DNA from: Umezawaea tangerina
Lineage (GTDB): Bacteria > Actinomycetota > Actinomycetes > Mycobacteriales > Pseudonocardiaceae
Assembly: GCF_003002815.1 (NCBI RefSeq)
Contig: NZ_PVTF01000008.1
Location: forward strand, 496,001-560,000
DNA: 64,000 nucleotides
Reading direction: 5' to 3'
This document shows, piece after piece, positions 35,086-44,151 of the stretch. The number at the start of each line of letters is the position of its first letter. The first letter of the stretch is position 1. A model generated the notes under the pieces. The model saw nothing but the letters and a program-made list of their open reading frames with translations, was not told where the DNA came from and did no database searches. A program made the translations under genes and the position numbers.

Positions 35086-38000
35086 ATGCGGGTGCTGGGT
35101 GTGCTGGAGCTCGTGGACGCCGACGGCGCACGGGTGACGCCCGCGGCGGGCAAGCAGCGGGTCCTGCTGGCGCTGTTGTCGCTGCACGCGGGTGAGTGGG
35201 TGCCGGTCGACCGGCTCGTGGACGCGCTCTGGGGCGACGCGCCGCCACCGTCGGCCGCGGGCAACCTCAAGACCTACGTGTGGAAGCTGCGTCGCCTGCT
35301 GCCGCCGGGCGCGATCGTCCACGACCGCAACGGCTACCGCGTCCGGGTCGGGCGCGCCGAGCTGGACGTGACCGCCTTCGAGGACCTCGTCGCCGAAGGC
35401 GCGCAGGCACCGCCCGAGCGCGCGGTGGACGTGCTGCGCGAGGCGTTGGCGCTGTGGCGCGGCACCCCGTTCGAGGAGCTGTCCGGCGGGGCCGTGGACG
35501 CGGTGCGGGCGCGGCTCGGCGAACAGCGGCTCACCGCCCACGAGCACCTGGCGGAGGCACTGGTTGCCCTGGGCCGCCACGACGACGCGATCGCCACCCT
35601 GCGCGAGCTCACCGCCGAGCACCCGTTCCGGGAGCACCTGCGCGGCATCCTGATGTCCGCGCTGCACCGGGCGGGCCGCTCGGCGGAGGCGCTGGAGGTC
35701 TACGAGGAGGCCAGGGCGGTGCTCGACGCCGAGCTGGGCCTGCTGCCGGGGGCCGAGCTGCGCGGGCTGCACGCCCTCGTGCTGAACGGCGATCCGGGGC
35801 CGGACGGGGGACCGGGGCCGGACCACGGCCCCGTCGCCCAGCTGCCCGCCGCCCCCCGCGGTTTCGTCGGCCGCGACGAGGCGCTGCGCGCACTCGACGA
35901 GGGCGGGGCGGTGCAGGTCCTGACTGGCACGGCGGGTGTCGGCAAGTCCGCGCTGGCCCTGCACTGGGCGCACCGCGCCCGGTCCCGTTTCCCCGACGGC
36001 CAGCTGTTCGTGAACCTGCGCGGCCACAGCGCCGGAGCACCGCTGACCGCGCGGCAGGCCCTGGAGGAGCTGCTGCAGGCGCTCGCCGTCGACCCGACCC
36101 GCAGGCCCGCGGGCGTGGACGGCGCGGCGGGCGCCTACCGCTCCGCGCTGGCCGACCGGCGGGTGCTGGTCCTGCTCGACGACGCCGTGGACGTGGCCCA
36201 GGTCCGCCCGCTGCTGCCCGGCACCGAGGCCTGCACGGTGCTGGTGACCAGCCGCAACCGGCTCGACGGGCTGGTGGTCCACGAGGGCGCCCGGCAGCAG
36301 CGGCTGGCCGCGTTGGACGCCGAGGACGCGCGCGGCGTGCTGGACCGGATTGTCGGCCACCCGCGCGTCGCGGCCGAACCCGAGGCCGCGGCCGAGCTGG
36401 TCGCGCTGTGCGGAGGCCTGCCGCTCGCCCTGCGGGTCGCCGCCGCGCACCTGGCCGCCCAGCCGGAGCGCCGGATCGCCGACTACGCCGCCGAGCTGCG
36501 CACCGGCGACCGGCTCGCCGCGCTGGAGCTGCACGGCGACCCGACCGCCGCGGTCGGCCCGGCCATCGACCTGTCCTACGCCGCCCGCACCCCGTCGGCG
36601 CGGCGGGTGTTCCGGCTGGTCGGGCTCGTGCCCGGCCCGGACACGACGGCGCCCGCCGTCGCCGCGCTCGCGGACACCGATCTCGCGGGTGTCGGGCGTG
36701 AGCTGCGGGAGCTGGTCGCGGCGAACCTGCTCGACCAGCCGGCTCCCGGCCGCTACGCCCAGCACGAACTGCTCCGCCTGCACGCCGCGGAGCGCGCCGC
36801 CCAGGACGGGCCGGACCCGCTGGAGCGGCTGCTCACCTGGTACGCGGCCACCGCGCAGGCCGCCTCGGAGGCGCTGGACCCCGGACCGACCCGGCTGCCG
36901 GGGACCGTGGAGTGGCGCACGCGCGTGCCGCTGTCGTTCGACGACGCCAAGGCCGCCCTGGACTGGTTCACGGCGGAGGCTCCGAACATCGCGGCGGTCG
37001 TGGAGCTGGCCACGGCCACCGGTCGCCACCGGCTGGCCTGGCAGGTGGCGGAGACGGCGAAGGGGTTCTTCCTGCGGGGCAACACCGCGCAGTGGGCGAC
37101 CGTCGTCCGGTCCGCCCTGCGCGCCGCCGAGGCCGACGACCACCCGCACGCCCGGTTCGCGACGAACAACAGCGCCGGGCTGCTCGACCTGGTCCGGGGC
37201 GAGCACGACTCGGCGGCCGGGTACTTCCGCACGGCGTTGACGTGGTCGGTGACCGCGCAGTGGCCGCTGGGCACGGCCACGGTGCTGTCCAACCTCGGCC
37301 TGCTGCACTTCTACACCGGTCCGCTGGAGGTGGCGTTCGACCACCTGCGCCGAGCCGAGGAGGTCTCGAGCCGCGAGCGGACCTGCCTGACGCAGGAGGG
37401 TGTCGTCCTGATCAACCTGGGGAGCACCGCGTTCAAGCTCGGCCGCCCCGCCGAGGCCGTCCGGTACCTCGACAGGGCGCTGGCCGCGCAGGACGCGTCC
37501 GGCAACGACCGGACGCGAGGGGAGGCGCTGCTGGCACTGGCCGAGGTGCACCTGCACGTGGGCGACCTCGGGAAGGCGACCGACCTGCTCGACGTGCTGG
37601 CCGCGCACGTCCGACGGGTCCCGGTGCACCACGAGACGGCCTGGTACCTGGACCTGCGCGGGCGGCTGGTGTCCCTGCTCGGCGACCACGACCACGCGGC
37701 GGACCTGCTCGCCGAGGCGGTGGAGGCGGCCAACGGGCACCACGTCGTCGGGGTCGACGCGCAGAACTCGCTCGCCGCGGTGCTCTCGCTGCGGTCGCGG
37801 TTCGCCGAGGCGGAGGCGCTGCACCTGCGCGCCCTCGCGGCCGCCGACCACTCGCGCTACCTCCAGGGCCGGATCGACGCGCTGCTGGGGCTCGTCGCGG
37901 TGCACCGCCACCGGGGCGACCTGGCGCGCGCCGGGCAGGACGCGACCGCGGCGCTCGACCTCGCCCGGTACACCGGCCACCGGCACCAGCAGGGGCGGGC

Positions 38001-38253
38001 GCTGGCCGCCCTCGGCGCGGTCCACCTCGGCCGCGGCGACCACCGGACCGGTGTCGAGCACGTCGAGAGCGCGCGGCGCGTCCACATCGGGACCGGGCAC
38101 CGCCTCGGCGAGGCCGGGGCGTTGCTGCTGCTGGCCGAGGCCGCTGCCCGCGACGGCGACGCCACGGGCGCCGACCGGCACGTGCTCAACGCCGACCACC
38201 TGCTGGCCGCGATCGGCGTCCCGCGCACCACCCGGCTGTCCGCGCCGGGCTGA
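35086..38253 (+). CDS. AfsR/DnrI-type BTAD regulator with NB-ARC and TPR domains
   Basis: The 1055-residue cytoplasmic regulator has an OmpR-like DNA-binding domain (about 1-95, with KQRVLLALLSLHAGEWVPVDRLVDALW), a bacterial transcriptional activation domain (about 100-240), a STAND/NB-ARC ATPase with P-loop GTAGVGKSA near 281-289 and a LVLLDDAVD Walker B, and C-terminal TPR-like repeats (about 600-1055). This is the AfsR architecture that activates secondary metabolism or morphological genes. ATG 35086 is preferred to GTG 35080 because GGGGG lies seven bases before it. A hairpin at 38268-38296 ends it. No cluster it might control is visible. Confidence 0.92.
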   Translation: MRVLGVLELVDADGARVTPAAGKQRVLLALLSLHAGEWVPVDRLVDALWGDAPPPSAAGNLKTYVWKLRRLLPPGAIVHDRNGYRVRVGRAELDVTAFEDLVAEGAQAPPERAVDVLREALALWRGTPFEELSGGAVDAVRARLGEQRLTAHEHLAEALVALGRHDDAIATLRELTAEHPFREHLRGILMSALHRAGRSAEALEVYEEARAVLDAELGLLPGAELRGLHALVLNGDPGPDGGPGPDHGPVAQLPAAPRGFVGRDEALRALDEGGAVQVLTGTAGVGKSALALHWAHRARSRFPDGQLFVNLRGHSAGAPLTARQALEELLQALAVDPTRRPAGVDGAAGAYRSALADRRVLVLLDDAVDVAQVRPLLPGTEACTVLVTSRNRLDGLVVHEGARQQRLAALDAEDARGVLDRIVGHPRVAAEPEAAAELVALCGGLPLALRVAAAHLAAQPERRIADYAAELRTGDRLAALELHGDPTAAVGPAIDLSYAARTPSARRVFRLVGLVPGPDTTAPAVAALADTDLAGVGRELRELVAANLLDQPAPGRYAQHELLRLHAAERAAQDGPDPLERLLTWYAATAQAASEALDPGPTRLPGTVEWRTRVPLSFDDAKAALDWFTAEAPNIAAVVELATATGRHRLAWQVAETAKGFFLRGNTAQWATVVRSALRAAEADDHPHARFATNNSAGLLDLVRGEHDSAAGYFRTALTWSVTAQWPLGTATVLSNLGLLHFYTGPLEVAFDHLRRAEEVSSRERTCLTQEGVVLINLGSTAFKLGRPAEAVRYLDRALAAQDASGNDRTRGEALLALAEVHLHVGDLGKATDLLDVLAAHVRRVPVHHETAWYLDLRGRLVSLLGDHDHAADLLAEAVEAANGHHVVGVDAQNSLAAVLSLRSRFAEAEALHLRALAAADHSRYLQGRIDALLGLVAVHRHRGDLARAGQDATAALDLARYTGHRHQQGRALAALGAVHLGRGDHRTGVEHVESARRVHIGTGHRLGEAGALLLLAEAAARDGDATGADRHVLNADHLLAAIGVPRTTRLSAPG

Positions 38254-38267
38254 CCCGCCGACGCCGA

Positions 38268-38296
38268 GGGGCCGCCCGCCCCCGACGGGCGGCCCC
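38268..38296 (+). terminator. Hairpin terminator after the BTAD regulator
   Basis: GGGGCCGCCCG (38268-38278) pairs with CGGGCGGCCCC (38286-38296), 14 bases after the stop at 38253. Confidence 0.75.
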
Positions 38297-38444
38297 CGCA
38301 CACCCGGCGCGCCCCTCCCCGGACCCGCCGGCCGTTCCAACCCCTCAGTGGAACGACGGGACGAGTGTGCGACGACGGGGTCCACCAGCGGTCCACCGGC
38401 CGTCCACCCGCGAACGGCGGCCACGGGTTGTTAGGTTGTGCGGC

Positions 38445-39749
38445 ATGGTCACCACGGCCCCCGTGGAGCCCCGGTGGGCCGAGTGGCGCCGCCCTGGGCC
38501 CACCCCAGCCCAGCGGCGCAGCGACGTGTGGGTCGCGCTGTGCGTCGTCCTCGGCGCTCTCGGGATGACCGTGCTGATCAACAGCATGGGCGCGTTCGCG
38601 TTCGGCGGTGCGCCGTCGCTGGCCGAGCAGCTGGCCTGGAGCGTCGCGGTGAGCCTGCCGCTGGTCGTGCGCAGGCGCTACCCGCTGGCCGTGCTGCTGG
38701 CGGTGGGCGCGCTGTTCATCGCCGCGCAGGCCCGGCAGACCGGCGACAACCTGGGCCCCTCGGTCGCGCTGTTCCTGGCGATCTTCACCGTGGGCGCGTG
38801 GGAGCGGAACCGGGTCGTGGCGCGCTGGTCGCGGATCGGCGTCATCGTGGTGATGTTCGCCTGGCTGGGCTTCAGCCTGGTGAAGTTCCTGGTCGGCCCG
38901 CCCTACCCGTTCGACGACGCCGCGGGCCCGCTCGACCCGGTGCTGGCCTCGGTGCTGCACGGCCTGGCGATCAACCTCCTGTTCTTCCTGGCCGCGTACC
39001 TCTTCGGCGAGATGGCCTGGGTGTCGGCGCGCCGCGAGGCCGAGCTGGGGCACCGCGCCGAGCAGTTGCGGCTGTCGCAGGCGCAGAACACCCGCGGCGC
39101 GATCGTCGCCGAACGCATGCGCATCGCCCGCGACCTGCACGACGTGGTCGCCCACCACGTGTCGGTCATGGGCATCCAGGCCGGTGCCGCGCGGCGGGTG
39201 CTGGACACCGACCGCGACCTGGCGGGCACGGCGCTGCGGCAGGTCGAGGAGACCGCGCGGGTGTCGATCCGGGAGCTGCGCGGCCTGCTCGGCGTGCTGC
39301 GGGCCGACCCCGCGGACCAGGCGTCCGACGCCTCGTCCGACGAGCTGGCCGCGCCCGACCTCGACCGGCTGCCCGAGCTCGTGGCCACCACCCGCGCCAC
39401 CGGGCTGGAGGTCGAGCACAGCACCTACGGCGACCCGCGGCCGGTGCCCGCCGGTGTCGCGCTGTCGGCGTACCGGGTCGTGCAGGAGGCGCTGACCAAC
39501 GTGGTCAAGCACGCCGGGGCGCACAAGGTCGACCTCCGCGTCCGCTACCTCGACCGCGCGATCGAGGTCGAGGTGGCCGACGACGGCCGGGGCGGCACCG
39601 GCCGTTCCTCCGGCGGCTTCGGCCTGCTCGGCATGAAGGAGCGCGTCGCGGTGCACGGCGGCGATCTGGAGGCCGGACCGCGCCGGGGCGCGGGGTACCT
39701 CGTCCGCGCCACCCTGCCCACGACCGACACCGCCGAGGAGCCCGCGTGA
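38445..39749 (+). CDS. Two-component sensor histidine kinase (HisKA_3 type)
   Basis: The 434-residue membrane kinase has an N-terminal set of about five hydrophobic helices (for example VWVALCVVLGALGMTVLI, LAVLLAVGALFIAA, IGVIVVMFAWLGFSLV), a dimerisation domain with RIARDLHDVVAHHVSVM whose phosphorylated histidine is near residue 232, and a HATPase with ALTNVVKHAGA and GFGLLGMKERV. This is the NarL/LuxR-partner class common in actinobacteria. Its stop overlaps the response regulator start (GTGA). With few extracellular residues it probably senses something within the membrane; the ABC exporter downstream is the likely target. Confidence 0.92.
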   Translation: MVTTAPVEPRWAEWRRPGPTPAQRRSDVWVALCVVLGALGMTVLINSMGAFAFGGAPSLAEQLAWSVAVSLPLVVRRRYPLAVLLAVGALFIAAQARQTGDNLGPSVALFLAIFTVGAWERNRVVARWSRIGVIVVMFAWLGFSLVKFLVGPPYPFDDAAGPLDPVLASVLHGLAINLLFFLAAYLFGEMAWVSARREAELGHRAEQLRLSQAQNTRGAIVAERMRIARDLHDVVAHHVSVMGIQAGAARRVLDTDRDLAGTALRQVEETARVSIRELRGLLGVLRADPADQASDASSDELAAPDLDRLPELVATTRATGLEVEHSTYGDPRPVPAGVALSAYRVVQEALTNVVKHAGAHKVDLRVRYLDRAIEVEVADDGRGGTGRSSGGFGLLGMKERVAVHGGDLEAGPRRGAGYLVRATLPTTDTAEEPA

Positions 39750-40423
39750 CCCCCGACCCGCCCGCCGGACCGCTGCGCGTCGTCCTCGCGGACGACCAGG
39801 ACCTCGTCCGCGCGGGGTTCCGGGTCATCCTCGGGACGGAGGAGGGCATCGAGGTCGTCGGCGAGGCCGGCGACGGCGCCGAGGCCGTGGAGCTGGTCGC
39901 CCGGCTCCGCCCCGACGTGGTGCTGATGGACGTGCAGATGCCCAGGGTGGACGGCCTGGAGGCGACCCGGCGCATCCTCGGGTCCGACAGCACCGCCAAG
40001 GTCGTCATCCTGACCACGTTCGACCGCGAGGACTACCTGTTCGAGGCGCTGCGGGCGGGCGCGAGCGGGTTCCTGCTGAAGAACGCGTCGCCGGAGGACC
40101 TGGTCGAGTCGGTGCGCGTCGTGGCCCGCGGCGACGCGCTGCTCTCGCCCGAGGTCACCCGGCGGGTCATCGCCCGGTTCAACACCCCGGCGGCCCCCGC
40201 GCCCGGTCGTCGCCCGCCCGAGCTGACCGACCGGGAGTACGAGGTGCTGGTGGAGCTCGCCAAGGGCGCCAGCAACACCGAGATCGCCCACGCGCTGCAC
40301 CTGGGGGAGACCACGGTGAAGACGCACGTCTCGCGGGTGCTCAACAAGCTCGGCCTGCGCGACCGCACGCACGCCGTCGTCTACGCATACGAGCAGGGGA
40401 TCGTCGCTCCCGGCGGCGCCTGA
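39746..40423 (+). CDS. LuxR/NarL family response regulator
   Basis: The 225-residue protein has a receiver domain (about 10-125) with acidic pair ADD at 15-17, phospho-acceptor Asp62 in LMDVQMP and Lys in FLLKNAS, and a LuxR-type HTH (LTDREYEVLVELAKGASNTEIAHALHLGETTVKTHVSRVLNKL, shown here only in part of its helices). It is translated through a GTGA overlap with the kinase and precedes the ABC transporter pair, the usual output of such systems. Confidence 0.95.
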   Translation: MTPDPPAGPLRVVLADDQDLVRAGFRVILGTEEGIEVVGEAGDGAEAVELVARLRPDVVLMDVQMPRVDGLEATRRILGSDSTAKVVILTTFDREDYLFEALRAGASGFLLKNASPEDLVESVRVVARGDALLSPEVTRRVIARFNTPAAPAPGRRPPELTDREYEVLVELAKGASNTEIAHALHLGETTVKTHVSRVLNKLGLRDRTHAVVYAYEQGIVAPGGA

Positions 40424-40514
40424 CCGACGGCCGTCCTCCGCGCTGCCGTCCTCCGCGCGGAGGAGGTCGTGCGGAGGACTCGGACCAGGGGGTCCGCCGC
40501 CTAGCGTGATCGTC

Positions 40515-41396
40515 ATGCTGACAGTCACCAAGATCAGCCGCAGTTTCGGCGACCACCAGGTGCTGCACGACGTGTCGTTCGACGTCCGACCCGGCCGCAT
40601 GACCGGGTTCCTCGGCGCCAACGGGTCGGGCAAGACCACGACGATGCGCATCGTGCTGGGGGTGCTGGGCGCCGACGGCGGCACGGTGGGCTGGCGCGGC
40701 GAGCCGATCACACCCGCCACCCGCCCCCGGTTCGGGTACATGCCGGAGGAACGCGGCCTGTACCCGAAGATGGGCGTCGCCGACCAGGTGACGTGGCTGG
40801 CCAGGCTGCACGGCCTCGACCGCGCCGCCGCGCGCGCCAACACCGACCGGCTGCTCGACCAGCTCGGCCTGGCCGACCGGGCCGGTGACCTGCTGGAGTC
40901 GCTGTCGCTGGGCAACCAGCAGCGCGTGCAGATCGCCGCCGCCCTCGTGCACGAGCCCGACGTGCTGATCCTCGACGAGCCGTTCTCCGGCCTCGACCCG
41001 CTCGCCGTGGAGGTCGTGCTGGAGGTGGTGCGCGGGCACGCCGCCCGCGGCGTCCCGGTGCTGTTCTCCAGCCACCAGCTCGCGCTCGTCGAACAGCTCT
41101 GCGACGACGTCGTGATCATCTCCGACGGCCGGGTGACCGCGCACGGCACCCGCGACGAGCTGCGCACCCGCTACGGCACGAGCCGCTTCGAGGTCGTCGT
41201 GGACACCGACGCGGGCTGGCTGCGCGACGTGCCGGGCATCCGCGTCGTCGAGCTCGACGGTCCGCGCGCGGTGTTCGAGCTCGACGACGGCGCCCGCGAC
41301 CAGGACGTGCTGCGCACCGCGCTGGACCGCGGTGCCGTCCGCAGCTTCACCCCCGTGGTCCCCACCCTCGACGAGATCTTCAAGGAGGCGTCGTGA
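40515..41396 (+). CDS. ABC transporter ATP-binding protein (ABC-2 exporter)
   Basis: The 293-residue ATPase has Walker A GANGSGKTT (about 33-41), an ABC signature LSLGNQQR (with LSLGN where most have LSGGQ), Walker B VLILDEPFSGLD, and a C-terminal extension of about 70 residues (DUF4162-like) common in NatA/drug-resistance exporters. It overlaps the permease by GTGA and lies 91 bases behind the response regulator. The pair probably exports an antibiotic, peptide or lipid under two-component control. A GTG at 40506 is an alternative start. Confidence 0.92.
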   Translation: MLTVTKISRSFGDHQVLHDVSFDVRPGRMTGFLGANGSGKTTTMRIVLGVLGADGGTVGWRGEPITPATRPRFGYMPEERGLYPKMGVADQVTWLARLHGLDRAAARANTDRLLDQLGLADRAGDLLESLSLGNQQRVQIAAALVHEPDVLILDEPFSGLDPLAVEVVLEVVRGHAARGVPVLFSSHQLALVEQLCDDVVIISDGRVTAHGTRDELRTRYGTSRFEVVVDTDAGWLRDVPGIRVVELDGPRAVFELDDGARDQDVLRTALDRGAVRSFTPVVPTLDEIFKEAS

Positions 41397-42460
41397 GCAT
41401 CCCGTTCGGCGCGGCCACCCGACTGGTGGCCGAGCGCGAGGTCAAGGTCCTGGTCCGCACCAAGGGGTTCTGGATCGGCTTCGCCGTCATCCTCATCGGA
41501 CTGTTCGCGCTCACCGTGCTGCCCAAGGTGTTCGACAGCCCCACGTCGGTGGCCGTCGTCGGCGACAGCGCCACCGAGTCGCTCACCGACGCCGGGTTCG
41601 ACGTGCGGAGGGTGGACGACCGCGCCGCGGCCGAGGAGCTGGTGCGCGCCGACGACGTGGACGCCGCCGTCGTGCCCGACGGCCCGTCCGGCGTCCGCGT
41701 GATCGCCCTGACCGAGCCGCCGAACGAGGTGCTGACCGCGCTGGTCACCGCGCCACCGGTGGACCTGCTGGAGGCCTCCGAGGTCAGCCCCGGCAGGCGC
41801 CAGGTCGTGATCATGGTGTTCGCGCTGGTGTTCCTCATGTTCGGCATGGGCGGCGCGGCCATCGCGCAGAGCACGGTGACCGAGAAGCAGACCCGGATCG
41901 TCGAGATCCTGGTGTCCACCATCCCGGTGCGCGCCATGCTGGCGGGCAAGATCGCCGGGCACACCCTGCTGACCCTCGGGCAGGTGGCCGTGCTGGCCCT
42001 GGCCGCCCCGATAGCCCTGCGCCTGGGCGGCCAGGGCGAGCTGCTGGCCGTCGTGGCGCCCGCGCTCGGCTGGTTCGTCCCGTTCCTGGTGCTCGGGTTC
42101 GTGCTGCTGGCCTCGATGTGGGCCGTGGCGGGCTCGCTGGTCAGCCGCCAGGAGGACCTGGGCTCCAGCATGGGGCTGGTCATCATCCTGGTGATGGGCC
42201 CGTACTTCGGCGTGATGTTCTTCTCCGACAACGCGACCGTCATGGGCGTGCTGTCCTACGTCCCGTTCTCCGCCGCGGTCGCCATGCCGGTCCGCCTGTT
42301 CACCGGCTCGGCCGGGGTGTGGGAGGCCCTGCTGTCGATGGGCGTCCTCGCCGCCTCGGTGGCCGCGATCGTGCTGCTCGCGGGCAGGCTCTACGCGGGC
42401 TCGCTGCTGCGCACCGGCGGCAAGGTCGGCCTCGCCAAGGCCTGGGCACGGGCGGACTGA
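41393..42460 (+). CDS. ABC-2 type permease, NatB-like
   Basis: The 355-residue membrane protein has one N-terminal helix (FWIGFAVILIGLFALTVLP), an extracytoplasmic domain of about 100 residues, then about five helices starting QVVIMVFALVFLMFGMGGAAIAQ. The EKQTRIVEILVSTIPVRAMLAGKI coupling region after helix 2 is characteristic of NatB/YhaP-type ABC-2 permeases. GTGA overlap ties it to the ATPase at 40515. A homodimer with two ATPases would be the complete exporter. Substrate unknown. Confidence 0.9.
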   Translation: MSIPFGAATRLVAEREVKVLVRTKGFWIGFAVILIGLFALTVLPKVFDSPTSVAVVGDSATESLTDAGFDVRRVDDRAAAEELVRADDVDAAVVPDGPSGVRVIALTEPPNEVLTALVTAPPVDLLEASEVSPGRRQVVIMVFALVFLMFGMGGAAIAQSTVTEKQTRIVEILVSTIPVRAMLAGKIAGHTLLTLGQVAVLALAAPIALRLGGQGELLAVVAPALGWFVPFLVLGFVLLASMWAVAGSLVSRQEDLGSSMGLVIILVMGPYFGVMFFSDNATVMGVLSYVPFSAAVAMPVRLFTGSAGVWEALLSMGVLAASVAAIVLLAGRLYAGSLLRTGGKVGLAKAWARAD

Positions 42461-42595
42461 CCGGCCGGGCGCGGTCGAGGGGGCCGCGCCGGGCTGTCCA
42501 GGGTGCGCGTCGGGCGTACCGCCGGATGCGGACATGGGGACCGATGGGATCTAAGGTTCGGACTGGTCACCGATACACTCGGAGGTGGGTCCCCC

Positions 42596-43192
42596 GTGAC
42601 GAGCAGCAAGACCTTCCTGATCGCCGGGGTCGGCGGTGGTCTCGGGCGGGCGTTCGCCGAGCGGGCCGTGAGCGCGGGCCACCGGGTCGTGGGCATCGTC
42701 CGCAGGCCCGAGCAGGTGGCGGAGTTCGAGGCGCTGGACCCCGGTCTGGCGTTCGCGCGCGTCCTGGACATCGGGTCGGCCACCGGGATCGAGCCCGCGA
42801 TCAGGGCCGTCGAGGAGGACATCGCGCCGATCGACGTCCTCGTCGCGGGCACGGACCACGGGGAGTCCACTGTGGACGACCTGCGCAGGCAGCGCGACAT
42901 CAACGTCTTCGGGACGGTCGCGGTCGTGAAGGCGGTCCTGCCGGGCATGCGCAGGCGCGGCGGGACGATCGTCGTGGTCACCTCCGACGTGATGTCGTCC
43001 TACCAGGGCAGCAGGTTCGCGCTGATGGGCATCCTGCTGTCGTTGGCGACGGAGGTCGCCGAGCACGGCGTCCGCATCACGATGGTCGGACCGGAGGCGT
43101 TCCGCGCGGCCTGGTCGGACGGCGTCCTGGTGCTGGAGTCCGACGACGGACCGCTCGCGCTGGGCGCCGCCCCGGAGACCCCGTCCCGCTGA
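42596..43192 (+). CDS. Short SDR family protein with altered active site
   Basis: The 198-residue protein has the classical SDR nucleotide motif LIAGVGGGLGRAF (about 6-18), an NVFGTVAVVKAVLPGM helix, and TIVVVTSDVMSSYQGSRFALMGI at the active site. Here the Tyr-x-x-x-Lys motif reads YQGSR, so the catalytic lysine is arginine, and the C-terminal substrate region is about 50 residues shorter than in typical 250-residue members. It may be a weak or non-catalytic SDR. GTG 42596 follows GGAGG by ten bases. It is a single gene. Confidence 0.75.
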   Translation: MTSSKTFLIAGVGGGLGRAFAERAVSAGHRVVGIVRRPEQVAEFEALDPGLAFARVLDIGSATGIEPAIRAVEEDIAPIDVLVAGTDHGESTVDDLRRQRDINVFGTVAVVKAVLPGMRRRGGTIVVVTSDVMSSYQGSRFALMGILLSLATEVAEHGVRITMVGPEAFRAAWSDGVLVLESDDGPLALGAAPETPSR

Positions 43193-43281
43193 ACGGCGCG
43201 GGGCTCGACCGGGCACCGGTCGCCGAGGATCGCTTCGGGTCGACCGTGGCATTGGCGCGGCGGGTGGACGAGACTGCGTCG

Positions 43282-44043
43282 ATGGTTTCCGAGTACACCC
43301 AGAGCGACCTGTTCCGCGGTGCCCGCATCCACCTGAGCGAGTTGGCGGGCCTGGAGATCCGCGACTGCGAGGTGAGCGGGCTGAAGATCGTCGACTGCTA
43401 CGGCGGCGACGTCCACCTCGGTGGTGATTTCGGCCGCGTCGTCGTCAACGACGTCGACGTGACCGCCTACGTCGAGGCCGAGCTCGACCGCCTGCACCCC
43501 CTGCGGGTGCGGGCGCGCGACGTCGAGTCCCCTGAGGACTACCAGGCCACCTGGGCTGCCATCGAGGCCCAGTGGGGCGCGACCGTGGACCGGGCGAGGC
43601 TGCTGCCCGAGTCCGCGCCGCACGAGCGGGTCGACGGCGAGTGGTCGTTCGTCGAGACCCACCGGCACCTGCTGTTCGCCTGCGACGCCTGGGTCGGCAG
43701 CGCCGTGCTCGAGGAGGACGCGCCCTACCACCCGCTGGGCCTGCCTGCCGGGGGCACGCCGCCCGAGGAGGTGGCGAAGCTCGGGCTCACCCCCGACGCC
43801 ACCCCGACGCTCGACGAGGTGCTCACGGCGAGGTCCGCCCGCATGGCCGTGATGCGGGACGTCGTCAACGGGCTCACCACGGCCGAGCTCGACCGGGTGT
43901 GCGGCCGCAAGCCCGCGGACCCGTACCCCGACCAGGAGTACGTCGTGCGCCGCTGCCTGAGGGTGGTGCTGAAGGAGGAGGCCGAGCACCACCGCTACGC
44001 GGTGCGCGACCTCGCTGTGCTCGAAGCGGCCGGGTCCGCCTGA
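43282..44043 (+). CDS. DinB-like protein with N-terminal pentapeptide-like segment
   Basis: The 253-residue protein starts with a short beta-helix-like stretch (FRGARIHLSELAGLEIRDCEVSGLKIVDC in pattern) and continues with a DinB_2-like four-helix domain: EWSFVETHRHLLFACDAWVGSAVL with a histidine, and VLKEEAEHHRYAVRDL near the C-terminus with histidines that match the metal-binding set. DinB_2 proteins include mycothiol- and bacillithiol-dependent transferases, so a thiol-transferase role in detoxification is possible. ATG 43282 is likely; a GTG 36 bases upstream would also fit. Confidence 0.75.
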   Translation: MVSEYTQSDLFRGARIHLSELAGLEIRDCEVSGLKIVDCYGGDVHLGGDFGRVVVNDVDVTAYVEAELDRLHPLRVRARDVESPEDYQATWAAIEAQWGATVDRARLLPESAPHERVDGEWSFVETHRHLLFACDAWVGSAVLEEDAPYHPLGLPAGGTPPEEVAKLGLTPDATPTLDEVLTARSARMAVMRDVVNGLTTAELDRVCGRKPADPYPDQEYVVRRCLRVVLKEEAEHHRYAVRDLAVLEAAGSA

Positions 44044-44088
44044 CCGGTCGGCTTACAGTGCGAAACTTATGCCCGTTAGCTCTTGCGC

Positions 44089-44132
44089 CGGTTGTGCTTA
44101 CAGTCGTAGGGTTACGACTGTAAGCACAACCG
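44089..44132. promoter_or_regulatory. 20-base perfect inverted repeat upstream of the SRPBCC gene
   Basis: CGGTTGTGCTTACAGTCGTA and its exact complement flank GGGT, 19 bases before ATG 44152. It could terminate the DinB-like gene, but its moderate AT content and its position over the next promoter also suit an operator. A related GCTTACAG lies at 44051. Confidence 0.6.
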
Positions 44133-44151
44133 ATCGCGGAGGACTGGTCTG

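Noticed and set aside
36912-38444. N-terminal extension of the histidine kinase
   Set aside because: The frame is open by chance through the BTAD regulator gene; the composition is Arg/Gly/Pro-rich noise and ATG 38445 is the natural start.
40431-40479. Terminator between response regulator and ABC genes
   Set aside because: CCGTCCTCCGCG and GCGGAGGAC are only loosely paired with repeated copies; not strong enough to list as a terminator, and the genes probably form one unit.
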